This document shows, piece by piece, positions 17,278-26,873 of a DNA stretch of 64,000 nt. The position numbers were made by a program, and so were the translations under genes. The notes beneath the pieces are model-generated. The model was not told the DNA's origin and ran no database searches. It saw only the letters and a program-made list of their open reading frames with translations. This DNA is from Alkalicoccus halolimnae (GTDB lineage: Bacteria; Bacillota; Bacilli; Bacillales; Salisediminibacteriaceae). The first letter of the stretch is position 1. Each line of letters opens with the position of its first letter. Location of the stretch: assembly GCF_008014775.2 (NCBI RefSeq), contig NZ_CP144914.1:62001-126000 (forward strand). The letters run 5' to 3'.

Positions 17278-17313
17278 GCATAAACAGCCAGCAAGGCGGG
17301 AGGTGGAGCTTCG

Positions 17314-18075
17314 ATGGGAGCAAAAGCAGATAAAGTTATGGACGTCTGCCTGAGGGCAGGCGAAATTATGCTGACATACGGGGCGGAAACCTACCGCGTC
17401 GAAGAGACGATTGAGAGAATGGCTCAGGCCGCGGGCTTTACAAATGTGCATTGTTTCACAACGACGACCGGTATCTTTTTGTCATTTGAAGAACGAAAGG
17501 GTAAAGGCGATCTTATGCAGATGGTCCGCGTGGACAACCGCATGCAGGATTTAAATAAAGTTACTGAAGTAAATCAGGTCTCCCGGGAATTTACGTCCGG
17601 CATGCTTACGGTCCAGGAAGCGGAAAAGCGGCTTGAAGAAATATACCGTGCGAAAATCCAGTATCCGATATGGCTGATTCACTTTGGTGCGGGTATAGCA
17701 GGTGCGGGCTTTTCCTACCTTTTCGGAGGAGGACTGTTTGATTATATTCCGGCCTTTTTTGCAGCAATGCTTGCAAGTATTGCCCTTGTGGAAATAGAAG
17801 GCTACTTAAAAGTGCGTTTCGCTTCGGAAATAGCAGCCGCCTTTGTCGGCAGCTCCTCTGCGATCGCTTTTGTCATGCTCGGTCTGGGGCAGAATATTGA
17901 TCAGATTATCATCGGTTCGCTCATGCCCCTCGTCCCGGGAGTGCCGCTTACGAATGCGGTACGGGACCTTTTATCCGGAGATTTACTGGCAGGTATGAGC
18001 CGGGGGGTGGAAGCCCTGCTTACTTCGTTGTCCATTGCGAGCGGGGTAGCACTGGCTATTTCGATATTTTTATAA
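17314..18075 (+). CDS. threonine/serine exporter family protein, large subunit (DUF1212/YjjP-like)
   Basis: 253 residues. The N-terminal cytoplasmic domain (1-115; LRAGEIMLTYGAETYRVEET, TTTTGIFLSFE) precedes about five membrane helices, with the conserved MPLVPGVPLTNAVRDLLSGD near 205-225. This is the YjjP half of a ThrE-type exporter; the YjjB half is the next gene. Such systems export Thr/Ser in actinobacteria and pyruvate- or succinate-related compounds have been proposed in E. coli; the substrate here is unknown. ATG 17314 follows GGGAGGTGGAG. It occupies the yabR-tilS position where B. subtilis has spoIIE-yabS-yabT. Confidence 0.88.
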   Translation: MGAKADKVMDVCLRAGEIMLTYGAETYRVEETIERMAQAAGFTNVHCFTTTTGIFLSFEERKGKGDLMQMVRVDNRMQDLNKVTEVNQVSREFTSGMLTVQEAEKRLEEIYRAKIQYPIWLIHFGAGIAGAGFSYLFGGGLFDYIPAFFAAMLASIALVEIEGYLKVRFASEIAAAFVGSSSAIAFVMLGLGQNIDQIIIGSLMPLVPGVPLTNAVRDLLSGDLLAGMSRGVEALLTSLSIASGVALAISIFL

Positions 18076-18087
18076 AGGAGGGCGCGT

Positions 18088-18540
18088 ATGGATCTTATAT
18101 TGGAACTTATCATCACCTTTTTTGCGATCATAGGCTTTGGAATTATTTTTAGTGTGCCCCGACGCGTCCTTCTCATAGGGGGTCTGATCGGGGCATGGAC
18201 GTGGTTTGCCCTGCAGACGGCTCTGGAGATCGGAGTAACGGATATAGTGGCAACGGTCATTGCTTCTTTTACAGCAGCAACAATTGCTCATTATCTGGCC
18301 CGTAAGCTGCAGATTCCGGCAACAACGCTTTCCATTCCCGGGATTCTTCCTCTCGTTCCGGGAAGTCTTGCTTATTTTACAATGCTTGCATTTGTAGAGG
18401 GAGAATATATTGAAGGACTGGAAAACGGGGTGCAGACAATGCTTCAGGCCGGGGGCATTGCTGCTGGTCTCGTCCTCGCGCTTTCTTTGTTTTCTTTCGG
18501 GAAAGGAATAGGCAACCGCTATGAAACAGGAGATCAATAG
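18088..18540 (+). CDS. threonine/serine exporter family protein, small subunit (DUF3815/YjjB-like)
   Basis: 150 residues with about four or five membrane helices. The family loop SIPGILPLVPGSLAYFTML is present near 90-110. It pairs with the preceding protein to form the complete ThrE-type transporter, which is a single chain in Corynebacterium but split in many bacteria. ATG 18088 follows AAGGAGGGCGC, 12 bases after the upstream stop. Its last 20 bases overlap the start of tilS, so exporter and tilS are on one transcript. Confidence 0.88.
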   Translation: MDLILELIITFFAIIGFGIIFSVPRRVLLIGGLIGAWTWFALQTALEIGVTDIVATVIASFTAATIAHYLARKLQIPATTLSIPGILPLVPGSLAYFTMLAFVEGEYIEGLENGVQTMLQAGGIAAGLVLALSLFSFGKGIGNRYETGDQ

Positions 18541-19897
18541 CTTTATCAAGCGTCACGGCCTGTTGACGAAAGGGGAAAAGGTGATTGCAGCGGTATCCGG
18601 CGGGCCTGACAGCGTGGCGATGCTGCATTATTTAAATTCGCTTGAACTGGACCTTATCGTGCTGCATATCCATCATCACGTCCGTCCGGAAGCGGATGAA
18701 GATGCCGCTTTTGTCGAAGCGGAAGCGCTGCGTCTGGAGCTGCCTTTTCTTTTGAAACATACCGATGTTCCGGTTCGTATGAAAGAGACGGGCCGGGGAC
18801 TTCAGCAGACCGCCCGCACAGAAAGGTACAAGTTATTTGAAGAGGCTATGAAAGAAACAGGAGCAGAAAAAGTGGCAACGGCTCATCACGGAGATGATCA
18901 GGTGGAAACGATGCTGATGCGCTTCGTCCGCGGGAGTGTCCAGGGGATGAAAGGCATACCCGTACGGCGGAAGCTCAACGAAGGAGAAGTGATCCGCCCG
19001 CTTTTAGCGGTGACGAAAGCAGAAATTGAAGACTACTGCAGAGAGAGGAATCTCTGTTACCGGATGGACGCTTCGAATCAGAGTACAAGCTATCAGCGCA
19101 ATCGATTACGCCTCTCTGTTCTCCCGGAACTGAAAAAAGAAAATCCGCGAATTCACGAAACGGCCCAATGGCAGTCGGAAATCCGCACCGAAGAAGAAGC
19201 CTATGTTCACGCCCAGGCTGAAAAAGCACTGACAGGGGCGATACATACCCGTACACGTAACGAAATTACGACGACGTATACGTCTTTTCAGAGAATTCCC
19301 TCTGCTTTACAAAGGAGATGCGTTCATCTACTATTGACTTATCTCAATCCCCAGACACTCTGGTCAAGACATCATATTGAAGAAGTCCACGCCCTTTTAT
19401 CTGCCTTTAAACGACCCCGCCTTTCTTTTTCGGCCAACGGTATTTATGTGGAAAAGTCATACGATCAAATACGCGTGTTTACGGACCGCGTGGAGGAGGG
19501 AATTTTCCACCCTCATAAAGTCGAAGTGCCCGGAGAAACGCAGGTTCCCGGAGGTGTGCTGATGACGGGTGAAAAACCTTTCCCCGAAGCAGATACGTCT
19601 CTTGAAGTGTTCATAAAGTCCGCTGATCTGCCGCTTACGGTCCGTTCAAGACTTCCAGGAGACCGGATCGTCACGAAAGCGGGGACGAAGAAACTGAAAA
19701 AAATCTTTATTGATGCAAAAATTCCTGTAAAAGTACGGGCGCAGTGGCCCATTATTACAGACAGGCATGGTACAATACTATGGGTGCCGTTTTTGCAGTC
19801 TGTAAAACCACCGGAAGATTTTGATTACGATAGGCAGTCTGTTCACCTCGCTTTCAGAAAAAGCGGAAATTCTGCTATTTTAACTAGGAGGAATTAG
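18521..19897 (+). CDS. tilS: tRNA(Ile)-lysidine synthase
   Basis: 458 residues (B. subtilis 472). Essential enzyme that converts C34 of the CAU-anticodon tRNA-Ile to lysidine using ATP and lysine, so the tRNA reads AUA. N-terminal PP-loop ATPase with SGGPDS at 26-31, HIHHHVRPEADEDA near 47-60 and TAHHGDDQVETMLMRFVRGS near 125; TilS-specific C-terminal domains follow, with RSRLPGDRI near 370. ATG 18521 lies inside the end of the exporter gene; upstream GGAAAGGAATAG may serve as ribosome site. Confidence 0.96.
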   Translation: MKQEINSFIKRHGLLTKGEKVIAAVSGGPDSVAMLHYLNSLELDLIVLHIHHHVRPEADEDAAFVEAEALRLELPFLLKHTDVPVRMKETGRGLQQTARTERYKLFEEAMKETGAEKVATAHHGDDQVETMLMRFVRGSVQGMKGIPVRRKLNEGEVIRPLLAVTKAEIEDYCRERNLCYRMDASNQSTSYQRNRLRLSVLPELKKENPRIHETAQWQSEIRTEEEAYVHAQAEKALTGAIHTRTRNEITTTYTSFQRIPSALQRRCVHLLLTYLNPQTLWSRHHIEEVHALLSAFKRPRLSFSANGIYVEKSYDQIRVFTDRVEEGIFHPHKVEVPGETQVPGGVLMTGEKPFPEADTSLEVFIKSADLPLTVRSRLPGDRIVTKAGTKKLKKIFIDAKIPVKVRAQWPIITDRHGTILWVPFLQSVKPPEDFDYDRQSVHLAFRKSGNSAILTRRN

Positions 19898-19903
19898 AAG
19901 AAT

Positions 19904-20443
19904 ATGAGAGACGACATTCTGGAAGTGCTCATTTCCGAAAACGAGCTTCAGGACAAGGTATCAGAACTCGGAGCACAGCTGACGGAAGAATACGCGGATC
20001 GATTTCCGCTTGTAATCGGAATTTTAAAAGGTTCTCTTCCTTTTATGGGAGATTTGATGAAAAAGATTGATGCTCATCTGGAATATGACGTCATGGACGT
20101 ATCCAGCTATGGGACAGGGTTTGTTTCCTCCGGGGAAGTGAAAATCGAAAAGGATTTAAATACGTCGATTGAGGGAAGAGACGTTATTATTGTAGAAGAT
20201 ATTATCGACAGCGGAAATACGCTGAAATACTTAACGGATTTGTTCAAGTACCGTAAAGCAAAATCGATTAAGATTGTCACGCTGCTGGATAAGCCGGATG
20301 GACGCCAGGTGGATATCTACCCCGACGCTGCCGGATTTGTTGTACCGGATGAATTTGTCGTAGGGTACGGGCTGGATTATATTGAACGCTACCGGAACCT
20401 CCCGTATATCGGAATTTTGAAACCGGAAGTTTATCAGAAGTAA
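19904..20443 (+). CDS. hpt: hypoxanthine-guanine phosphoribosyltransferase
   Basis: 179 residues (B. subtilis HprT 180). Salvages hypoxanthine and guanine with PRPP to IMP and GMP. The PRPP-binding motif [10 protein letters not shown] is at 97-106; [10 protein letters not shown] near 42 and [12 protein letters not shown] near 150 are typical. ATG 19904 follows TAGGAGGAATTAG, 6 bases after tilS. In bacilli HprT and TilS form a reported complex acting at the ftsH promoter next door, which the conserved tilS-hpt-ftsH order fits. Confidence 0.97.
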   Translation: MRDDILEVLISENELQDKVSELGAQLTEEYADRFPLVIGILKGSLPFMGDLMKKIDAHLEYDVMDVSSYGTGFVSSGEVKIEKDLNTSIEGRDVIIVEDIIDSGNTLKYLTDLFKYRKAKSIKIVTLLDKPDGRQVDIYPDAAGFVVPDEFVVGYGLDYIERYRNLPYIGILKPEVYQK

Positions 20444-20445
20444 AT

Positions 20446-20473
20446 TTGTTGTGAAGAAAACAGTGGGTATGAT
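20446..20473 (+). promoter_or_regulatory. candidate promoter of ftsH
   Basis: TTGTTG (20446-20451), 16 bases, TATGAT (20468-20473); a second -10 candidate TACTAT overlaps just downstream. It lies 41 bases before the ftsH ATG. Confidence 0.45.
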
Positions 20474-20513
20474 ACTATAAAAAAAGTGTATTTGACGTGG
20501 GAGGAGGTTCAGG

Positions 20514-22505
20514 ATGAATCGAATATTTCGTAATACGATATTTTATTTGCTAATTTTTCTGGTTATCATCGGTATCGTCAGTATTTTTCAGGCGGACACG
20601 GATGAGACAACCCAGATGACGTTCAATGAGTTCGAGGAAGAACTTGCAGAAAACAACATTGAATCCTTGTCGATTCAACCAAATTTAGATGTATATTCAG
20701 CGAGGGGACAGCTTCGTGGAGCGGAGGAAGATGAATACTTCACAGTTAACATCCCTGATCTAGATACATTCATTGAAAACGTAGTAGCCCAGACCGGAGA
20801 ACAGGGTATCACCGAACTGATGGTGGAAGAAGCGGATGAACCGAGCGGCTGGCTTAACTTTATGACCGCCATTATTCCGTTTGTCATTATCTTCATACTC
20901 TTTTTCTTCCTATTGAGCCAGGCTCAGGGCGGCGGAAGCAAAGTGATGAACTTCGGCAAGAGTAAAGCGAAGCTTGTCAGTGAAGAGAAAAAGAAAGCGC
21001 GCTTTAAAGACGTAGCCGGCGCAGATGAAGAAAAGCAGGAGCTTGAAGAAGTTGTAGACTTCCTTAAAGATCCACGTAAATTTGCGGAAATCGGCGCACG
21101 TATTCCAAAAGGGGTGCTGCTTGTCGGCCCTCCGGGAACAGGTAAAACCTTAATCGCCCGTGCCGTAGCAGGAGAAGCGGGAGTTCCGTTCTTCTCTATC
21201 AGCGGTTCCGACTTCGTAGAGATGTTTGTCGGTGTCGGTGCTTCCCGTGTACGTGACCTTTTCGAAAATGCGAAGAAAAATTCACCGTGTATTATCTTTA
21301 TTGATGAGATTGACGCCGTCGGACGCCGTCGGGGCGCAGGTCTCGGCGGAGGACACGATGAGCGTGAACAGACTCTGAACCAGCTTCTCGTAGAGATGGA
21401 TGGTTTCGGTGTCAACGAAGGAATTATTTTGATCGCAGCCACGAACCGTGCTGATATTCTTGACCCTGCTCTGCTTCGTCCGGGTCGATTTGACCGCCAG
21501 ATTACGGTCGGGCGTCCGGATGTAAAAGGCCGCGAGCAGGTGCTGCAGGTCCACGTGAAAAACAAGCCGCTTGCAGATGACGTCGACTTAAAGGCGATTG
21601 CCCAGAGAACACCAGGCTTTGCCGGTGCCGATCTGGAGAACCTTCTGAACGAAGCTGCGCTTGTTGCTGCAAGAACAGATAAAACGAAAATTGACATGGC
21701 TTCCATTGATGAAGCTATTGACCGGACCATTGCCGGTCCGTCCAAGAAAAACAGAGTTATTTCTGCAAAAGAACGCAATATCGTGGCCCACCATGAGGCC
21801 GGTCATACCGTTGTCGGGGTAAGGCTTGAAAACGCTGATATCGTTCATAAGGTGACCATCGTTCCACGAGGCCAGGCCGGCGGATATGCGATGATGCTTC
21901 CTAAAGAAGACCGGTACTTTATGACGAAGCCGGAGTTGATTGATAAGATTATCGGTCTTCTCGGCGGACGCGTAGCGGAAGAGATCATGTTTAATGAAGT
22001 GAGCACCGGAGCTTCCAACGACTTCCAGAGAGCTACGGCGATTGCCCGTAAAATGATCATGGAATACGGGATGAGCGAAAAGCTTGGACCGGTTCAGTTT
22101 GGCAGCGGCCAGGGTGGAGAAGTCTTCCTTGGACGGGACATTAATAATGAACAGAATTACAGTGAAGCGATTGCTCATGAAATTGATCTGGAAGTACAGC
22201 ACATTCTGAAAGAAGCTTATGCTACATGTAAGGAAATTCTCACCAAGCACAAAGAGAGCCTGCAGCTTGTAGCAGAAACGCTTCTTGAATATGAAACGCT
22301 TGATGCCAAACAGATCGAGTCACTCGTTTATCACGGAAAGCTTCCGGATGATCACTACGCTACAAAAAATGGCGAAGAAGAAAACCCGGAAACAATTGCG
22401 ACAACAGAGGCGGAAGAAACGACGCTTTCGGAGAACAATCCGGAAAAAGCAGAAGAAAAACCGCTGGAGGAAGATTCAACCGACAACCGTAAGAGAGACG
22501 AATAA
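20514..22505 (+). CDS. ftsH: ATP-dependent zinc metalloprotease FtsH
   Basis: 663 residues. Membrane-anchored AAA+ protease for quality control of membrane and regulatory proteins. Two membrane helices (about 9-25 and 115-135) flank an extracellular domain; Walker A GPPGTGKT at 205-212, Walker [12 protein letters not shown] near 260-270, second-region-of-homology [19 protein letters not shown], and the zinc site HEAGH at 427-431. The C-terminal tail (about 610-663) is low-complexity and dominated by Glu and Thr, longer and more acidic than the core needs. ATG 20514 follows GGGAGGAGG. A terminator hairpin separates it from coaX. Confidence 0.97.
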   Translation: MNRIFRNTIFYLLIFLVIIGIVSIFQADTDETTQMTFNEFEEELAENNIESLSIQPNLDVYSARGQLRGAEEDEYFTVNIPDLDTFIENVVAQTGEQGITELMVEEADEPSGWLNFMTAIIPFVIIFILFFFLLSQAQGGGSKVMNFGKSKAKLVSEEKKKARFKDVAGADEEKQELEEVVDFLKDPRKFAEIGARIPKGVLLVGPPGTGKTLIARAVAGEAGVPFFSISGSDFVEMFVGVGASRVRDLFENAKKNSPCIIFIDEIDAVGRRRGAGLGGGHDEREQTLNQLLVEMDGFGVNEGIILIAATNRADILDPALLRPGRFDRQITVGRPDVKGREQVLQVHVKNKPLADDVDLKAIAQRTPGFAGADLENLLNEAALVAARTDKTKIDMASIDEAIDRTIAGPSKKNRVISAKERNIVAHHEAGHTVVGVRLENADIVHKVTIVPRGQAGGYAMMLPKEDRYFMTKPELIDKIIGLLGGRVAEEIMFNEVSTGASNDFQRATAIARKMIMEYGMSEKLGPVQFGSGQGGEVFLGRDINNEQNYSEAIAHEIDLEVQHILKEAYATCKEILTKHKESLQLVAETLLEYETLDAKQIESLVYHGKLPDDHYATKNGEEENPETIATTEAEETTLSENNPEKAEEKPLEEDSTDNRKRDE

Positions 22506-22510
22506 AAAGT

Positions 22511-22573
22511 GGAGGGGCGATTCATATTACAGGGCAGAGAGACTGCGGCTGAATATGAACGCTCCTCTTTTTT
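22511..22573 (+). terminator. long terminator hairpin between ftsH and coaX
   Basis: GAGGGGCG plus TTCATATT (22512-22528) pair with AATATGAA plus CGCTCCTC (22552-22567), with one bulged A and one G-U pair, then T6. The coaX ribosome site lies just after it. Confidence 0.75.
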
Positions 22574-22599
22574 ACCATGGTGCAGGAGGAGGCATCCGG

Positions 22600-23379
22600 A
22601 TGAATCTTGTGATCGACATCGGCAATACAAAAATGGCTTTTGGTGTATTTGAAGAGGATACCCTGGTCTCCAACTGGTCTTTAAAAACAGATACGGATAA
22701 AACAGCAGATGAATACGCGCTGCTTCTTTACCAGATGTTCGGGATGCACGAAATAGCGCTGGAAGAATGCAAAGGGGCTATGGTCTGCTCTGTTGTTCCT
22801 CAGGCAGACCGGATCATGAAAGAGGTATTGGATGACCATTTCGATATTCCGCTTCACTTTGTTGGTCCGGGAGTGAAAACGGGGCTGAATATCCTCTACG
22901 AAAACCCGAGGGAAGTCGGCGCCGACCGGATTACCAATTCGGTAGCTGCTTTGGAAAAATACGGCCCTCCATTCATTGTGGTCGATTTTGGCACAGCTAC
23001 GACGTACTGCTACGTCAATGAAAAAGGCCAGTATCTTGGCGGAGCGATTACTCCGGGAATGGGGATCGCAATCGACGCTCTGACACAGAAAGCGTCCAAA
23101 CTGCCGCGGATCGAAACGGCTACAGCCGCCGGGAGAGTTATCGGCAGGAGCACAGTAGAAGCACTGCAGTCCGGATGCCGGTACGGGTTGATCAGCGAAG
23201 TGGAAGGGATGATTCTCCGCATCCAGCAGGAAGCAGGAAGAAAAGCCCCTGTAGTTGCGACAGGCCGGGAAGCCGGCTGGATTAAATCAGAAACTGCCGC
23301 GATTCAGTGGGAGGAAGAATTCCTGACGCTCGAAGGTCTGCAGTTTATTTACCAAAAAAATCAGGAACTATTTTCTTAA
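22600..23379 (+). CDS. coaX: type III pantothenate kinase
   Basis: 259 residues, the usual length. Phosphorylates pantothenate in the first step of coenzyme A synthesis; ASKHA fold. Seen: MNLVIDIGNTKMAFGVF (phosphate 1 loop), NPREVGADRITNSVAAL near 108-124, VVDFGTATTYCYVNEKGQYLGG near 128-149 and GITPGM-type GAITPGMGIA. ATG 22600 follows GCAGGAGGAGGC; the reading frame is open far upstream across the terminator, but that part is not conserved. hslO follows after 12 bases. Confidence 0.96.
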   Translation: MNLVIDIGNTKMAFGVFEEDTLVSNWSLKTDTDKTADEYALLLYQMFGMHEIALEECKGAMVCSVVPQADRIMKEVLDDHFDIPLHFVGPGVKTGLNILYENPREVGADRITNSVAALEKYGPPFIVVDFGTATTYCYVNEKGQYLGGAITPGMGIAIDALTQKASKLPRIETATAAGRVIGRSTVEALQSGCRYGLISEVEGMILRIQQEAGRKAPVVATGREAGWIKSETAAIQWEEEFLTLEGLQFIYQKNQELFS

Positions 23380-23391
23380 GGAGGAAAAAGT

Positions 23392-24279
23392 ATGTCAGAT
23401 TATTTAGTGAAGGCCTTAGCCTATGAAGACAAAATCAGAATTTATGCAATGCGCTCTACCGATATGGTGAAAGAGGCAGCCCGCAGGCACGATACGTGGC
23501 GCACGGCAACGGCGGTGCTCGGACGGTCCCTTACAGCAGGCACAATGATGGGAAGTATGCTCAAAGGAGACGAGAAGCTGACTATTAAAGTGGAGGGAAG
23601 CGGTCCGGCAAGCCCGATTATTGTCGATGCCACCGCACGAGGGACGGCACGGGGCTATATCAGCAACAGTCATGTCGATCCGGAGCGCCGCGAAAACGGC
23701 AAACTAAACGTAGCGGCCGCTGTCGGTACGGAAGGGTCGCTCTCCGTAGTAAAGGACCTCGGTATGCGTGATCATTTCACAGGAAGCGTTCCGCTCGTAT
23801 CAGGAGAACTTGCTGAAGATTTCACCTACTATTTTGCAACTTCCGAACAGACCCCTTCCTCCGTCGGTCTGGGTGTGGTCGTCGGCAAAGACGATATCGT
23901 GGAAGGAGCGGGCGGTTTTATTCTGCAGATTATGCCGGGAGCGACAGAGGAAATTCTCGACCAGATAGAAAACCGGCTCCAGGCACTGCCGCCGATCTCG
24001 GCGATGATCAAACGCGGCGACACGCCGGAGCAGATCATTGAACAGCTTGCCGGGGAAGAAAACTACCGGCTGCTTGAAACAAAAGAAACCGCTTTTGAAT
24101 GCCACTGCTCCAAGGAACGCATAATGACGGCACTGGCGAGCATTGATGGACAGGAACTGTATGCCATGATTCATGAAGACGGAGGAGCGGAAACGACCTG
24201 CCATTTCTGTAACGAGCAGTACTGGATTACGAAACAGGAACTTCAGGACATTCTGGACAGCCGAATGGCAGAGAAATAA
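23392..24279 (+). CDS. hslO: redox-regulated chaperone Hsp33
   Basis: 295 residues (B. subtilis 291). Holdase chaperone switched on by oxidation. The four zinc-binding cysteines are present at the C-terminus as CxC (ECHCSKER) and CxxC (CHFCNEQ), preceded by the conserved core (MGSMLKGDEKLTIKVEGSGP; GTARGYISN; GFILQIMPGA). ATG 23392 follows TAAGGAGGAAAAA, 12 bases after coaX. In B. subtilis a PpiC-type foldase gene (yacD) lies between hslO and cysK; it is absent here. Confidence 0.96.
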   Translation: MSDYLVKALAYEDKIRIYAMRSTDMVKEAARRHDTWRTATAVLGRSLTAGTMMGSMLKGDEKLTIKVEGSGPASPIIVDATARGTARGYISNSHVDPERRENGKLNVAAAVGTEGSLSVVKDLGMRDHFTGSVPLVSGELAEDFTYYFATSEQTPSSVGLGVVVGKDDIVEGAGGFILQIMPGATEEILDQIENRLQALPPISAMIKRGDTPEQIIEQLAGEENYRLLETKETAFECHCSKERIMTALASIDGQELYAMIHEDGGAETTCHFCNEQYWITKQELQDILDSRMAEK

Positions 24280-24284
24280 GAGAG

Positions 24285-24313
24285 TTGCAATTTAAGGAAA
24301 CTTTTGCTATTAT
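24285..24313 (+). promoter_or_regulatory. sigma-A promoter of cysK
   Basis: TTGCAA (24285-24290), 17 bases, TATTAT (24308-24313). Directly after it AACTT-AATCA-AAGTT (24315-24329) is an inverted repeat covering the start-site region, a possible operator; CymR controls cysK in B. subtilis, but I cannot confirm its motif here. Confidence 0.6.
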
Positions 24314-24376
24314 CAACTTAATCAAAGTTAACTAATCACATTAAAATACTCAGGATTAAAAGAGGAGGCATTTTTC

Positions 24377-25303
24377 ATGGCTAAAGTAGCAAATTCCATT
24401 ACGGAACTGATTGGAGATACTCCGCTCGTTAAGCTGCAGCGGATGGTATCGGAAGAACATGCAGACGTTTATCTGAAACTTGAATATCAGAATCCGGGTG
24501 CAAGTGTTAAAGACCGGATCGCGCTTTCTATGATCGAAGCAGCAGAAGAGAAGGGTAATCTGAAACCGGGAGATACTATTCTTGAGCCGACAAGCGGTAA
24601 CACGGGTATCGGCCTGGCAATGGTTGCGGCAGCAAAAGGCTATAAAAGCGTGCTCGTTATGCCGGACACGATGAGTATGGAGCGCCGCAATCTTCTGCGT
24701 GCCTACGGAGCGGATCTCGTTCTTACTCCAGGGCCGAAAGGAATGAAGGGTGCGATTGCCAAAGCGGTGGAACTGCAGCAGGAGCACGGATATTTCATGC
24801 CTCAGCAGTTTGAAAACGAAGCGAATCCAAAAATTCACCGGGAAACGACCGGTAAAGAACTGCTTGAGCAGGTGGGTGACCAGCTTGACGCTTTCGTATC
24901 CGGAATTGGTACAGGCGGAACGATCACCGGAGCAGGAGAAGTATTAAAGGAAAAATTCCCGAACCTGCACATTGTAGCACTGGAGCCCGAAGATTCGCCG
25001 ATCCTTTCAGGCGGAACGCCGGGACCTCACAAAATTCAGGGGATCGGAGCAGGTTTTGTTCCTGCAATCCTTAATACAGATATCTTTGACGAAGTCATGC
25101 AGATTTCTACAGAGAAATCGTATGAGTATGCACGCCGGGCTGCGCGTGAAGAAGGAATTCTCGGAGGCGTATCTTCCGGATCCGCTATTTATGCTGCGCT
25201 CGAAGTAGCAAAGAAGCTCGGTAAAGGAAAGAAAGTCGTGGCCGTAGTGCCAAGTAATGGAGAGCGTTATCTCAGCACTCCGCTTTACCAGTTCGAGGAT
25301 TAA
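24377..25303 (+). CDS. cysK: cysteine synthase A (O-acetylserine sulfhydrylase)
   Basis: 308 residues (B. subtilis 308). PLP enzyme making cysteine from O-acetylserine and sulfide. The PLP lysine is in [15 protein letters not shown] (Lys near 44); the substrate loop [10 protein letters not shown] is near 71-80, and [15 protein letters not shown] binds the cofactor phosphate near 178. ATG 24377 follows AGAGGAGGC. Single-gene unit between its own promoter and a very strong terminator. It works downstream of CysE, encoded at 58.1 kb. Confidence 0.96.
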   Translation: MAKVANSITELIGDTPLVKLQRMVSEEHADVYLKLEYQNPGASVKDRIALSMIEAAEEKGNLKPGDTILEPTSGNTGIGLAMVAAAKGYKSVLVMPDTMSMERRNLLRAYGADLVLTPGPKGMKGAIAKAVELQQEHGYFMPQQFENEANPKIHRETTGKELLEQVGDQLDAFVSGIGTGGTITGAGEVLKEKFPNLHIVALEPEDSPILSGGTPGPHKIQGIGAGFVPAILNTDIFDEVMQISTEKSYEYARRAAREEGILGGVSSGSAIYAALEVAKKLGKGKKVVAVVPSNGERYLSTPLYQFED

Positions 25304-25315
25304 ACTTATTACGAG

Positions 25316-25358
25316 AAAACCCCCGCAGGCCGGAATCCCGAGCCTGCGGGGGTTTTTG
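25316..25358 (+). terminator. strong intrinsic terminator after cysK
   Basis: AACCCCCGCAGGC (25318-25330) pairs perfectly with GCCTGCGGGGGTT (25342-25354), followed by a T-run. Confidence 0.95.
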
Positions 25359-25372
25359 TGAAGGGAAGATGA

Positions 25373-25401
25373 TTGCACCTCGTCCTTGTCCCCCTTATAA
25401 T
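25373..25401 (+). promoter_or_regulatory. sigma-A promoter of the folate operon
   Basis: TTGCAC (25373-25378), 17 bases, perfect TATAAT (25396-25401), 41 bases before pabB. Confidence 0.75.
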
Positions 25402-25442
25402 AATGGGAGAAAAACAAGCTGGCAACGCAGTCAGGAGTGTAA

Positions 25443-26873
25443 ATGATGAGTAATAAGAGAAAGCCTTCAGCGTCTGCCCATTCTCTGCAGGCAGACAGCC
25501 GGCACTGGTTCGATACGTATAGAATTCTTTCTGCAGATAAAGATAATCATATGCTTCTTGAAAGCGGACGTGGAGGCCGCTATTCGATTATAGGCCTCTC
25601 CCCTTTTGCAAAGCTCCGCGGAAAAGACAATCTGCTCACTGTTGAGCAGGGAGAAGAAACGTTCACTTATAAAGGGTCCCTGCTTTCCTCTCTTCGGAGC
25701 TGGCTTGCGTTTTATGAAGCGGAAAAAGAGCCATCGCTTCCTGATTTTCAGGGGGGTATTGCAGGGCAGTTCAGCTATGACCTCGTCCGAGAGTTTGAAG
25801 AGCTGCCCCGTAATGCCGCGGATGATCTGGCGACAGACGATGTCTTTCTGCTGGCTTTTGACGAAGTCTATGTGATCGATCATAAGCAGCAGCTCCGCTG
25901 GAATATTGTCGTTGACGAAGGGGAAGCGGAAAAACGGCTGCTGGAAATGGAGCGGAGCTGGCAGGAAGCCCAGACTGGAGTAGTTCCGGATTTCAAAGAC
26001 AATGGAAAAGTGGACGCTTCCGCTTCCGAACGTTCTTTTTCAGAAGCAGAATTTGCAGAGGCGGTTAAAAAAACCCAGAACTATATCGTCCAGGGAGATG
26101 TGTTTCAGGTTAATTTATCCGTAAGGGAAGCGAGACCGCTCTCAGCCGAGCCGGTGCATATTTACAACTCGCTTCGCAGCATCAACCCATCTCCCTATAT
26201 GGGCTACATGCACACTCCGGAGCTGCAGTACATCAGCGCTTCCCCTGAACTGCTCGTCAAAGTGAACGGGGACGAAGTGAGTACACGTCCGATTGCCGGG
26301 ACCCGCTCCCGGGGCAGGGATGAAAAGGAAGACCGTGAGCTCGCAGAAACGCTGCTTGCGAACGAAAAGGAACGGGCGGAGCACATTATGCTCGTAGATC
26401 TGGAAAGAAACGACCTCGGCCGTGTCTGCGCTTACGGCACGGTGGAAGTCGATGAACTGATGGTTATTGAAAAATATTCGCACGTACAGCACATCGTTTC
26501 CAATGTGCGCGGAACGAAAGCGTCTGAAAATGATACGCTGGACGTTATTGCGGCGGCGTTCCCGGGGGGGACGATTACCGGGGCACCGAAAATCCGCACG
26601 ATGGAAATTATTGAGGAACTGGAACCGGTACGCCGGGGTGCCTACACCGGCTCGATGGGCTGGATTGGTTTCAATAAGGATATGGAGTTAAATATTACGA
26701 TCCGCACGATGATTGCAAAAGCAGGGAAAGCCTACGTTCAGGCGGGGGCGGGAATAGTTATTGATTCCATGCCTCAGGCGGAATACCGGGAATCCCTAAA
26801 AAAAGCCAAAGCCCTTTGGAAGGCAAAAGAGCAGAGTGAAGAAGAGCTTGAGCAGAGGAGGATTTTAAAATGA
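25443..26873 (+). CDS. pabB: aminodeoxychorismate synthase component I
   Basis: 476 residues (B. subtilis PabB 470). With PabA it aminates chorismate to 4-amino-4-deoxychorismate on the way to p-aminobenzoate. The anthranilate-synthase-I fold is shown by [51 protein letters not shown] and [18 protein letters not shown]. Its position at the head of pabB-pabA-pabC-folP-folB-folK marks it as the folate enzyme rather than TrpE. Two adjacent ATGs (25443, 25446); the ribosome site CAGGAGTG is modest. It overlaps pabA by 4 bases. Confidence 0.94.
   Translation: MMSNKRKPSASAHSLQADSRHWFDTYRILSADKDNHMLLESGRGGRYSIIGLSPFAKLRGKDNLLTVEQGEETFTYKGSLLSSLRSWLAFYEAEKEPSLPDFQGGIAGQFSYDLVREFEELPRNAADDLATDDVFLLAFDEVYVIDHKQQLRWNIVVDEGEAEKRLLEMERSWQEAQTGVVPDFKDNGKVDASASERSFSEAEFAEAVKKTQNYIVQGDVFQVNLSVREARPLSAEPVHIYNSLRSINPSPYMGYMHTPELQYISASPELLVKVNGDEVSTRPIAGTRSRGRDEKEDRELAETLLANEKERAEHIMLVDLERNDLGRVCAYGTVEVDELMVIEKYSHVQHIVSNVRGTKASENDTLDVIAAAFPGGTITGAPKIRTMEIIEELEPVRRGAYTGSMGWIGFNKDMELNITIRTMIAKAGKAYVQAGAGIVIDSMPQAEYRESLKKAKALWKAKEQSEEELEQRRILK

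Noticed and set aside
22285..22599. In-frame upstream extension of coaX
   Set aside because: It overlaps the end of ftsH in another frame and crosses a terminator; the conserved protein begins at ATG 22600 with a strong ribosome site.
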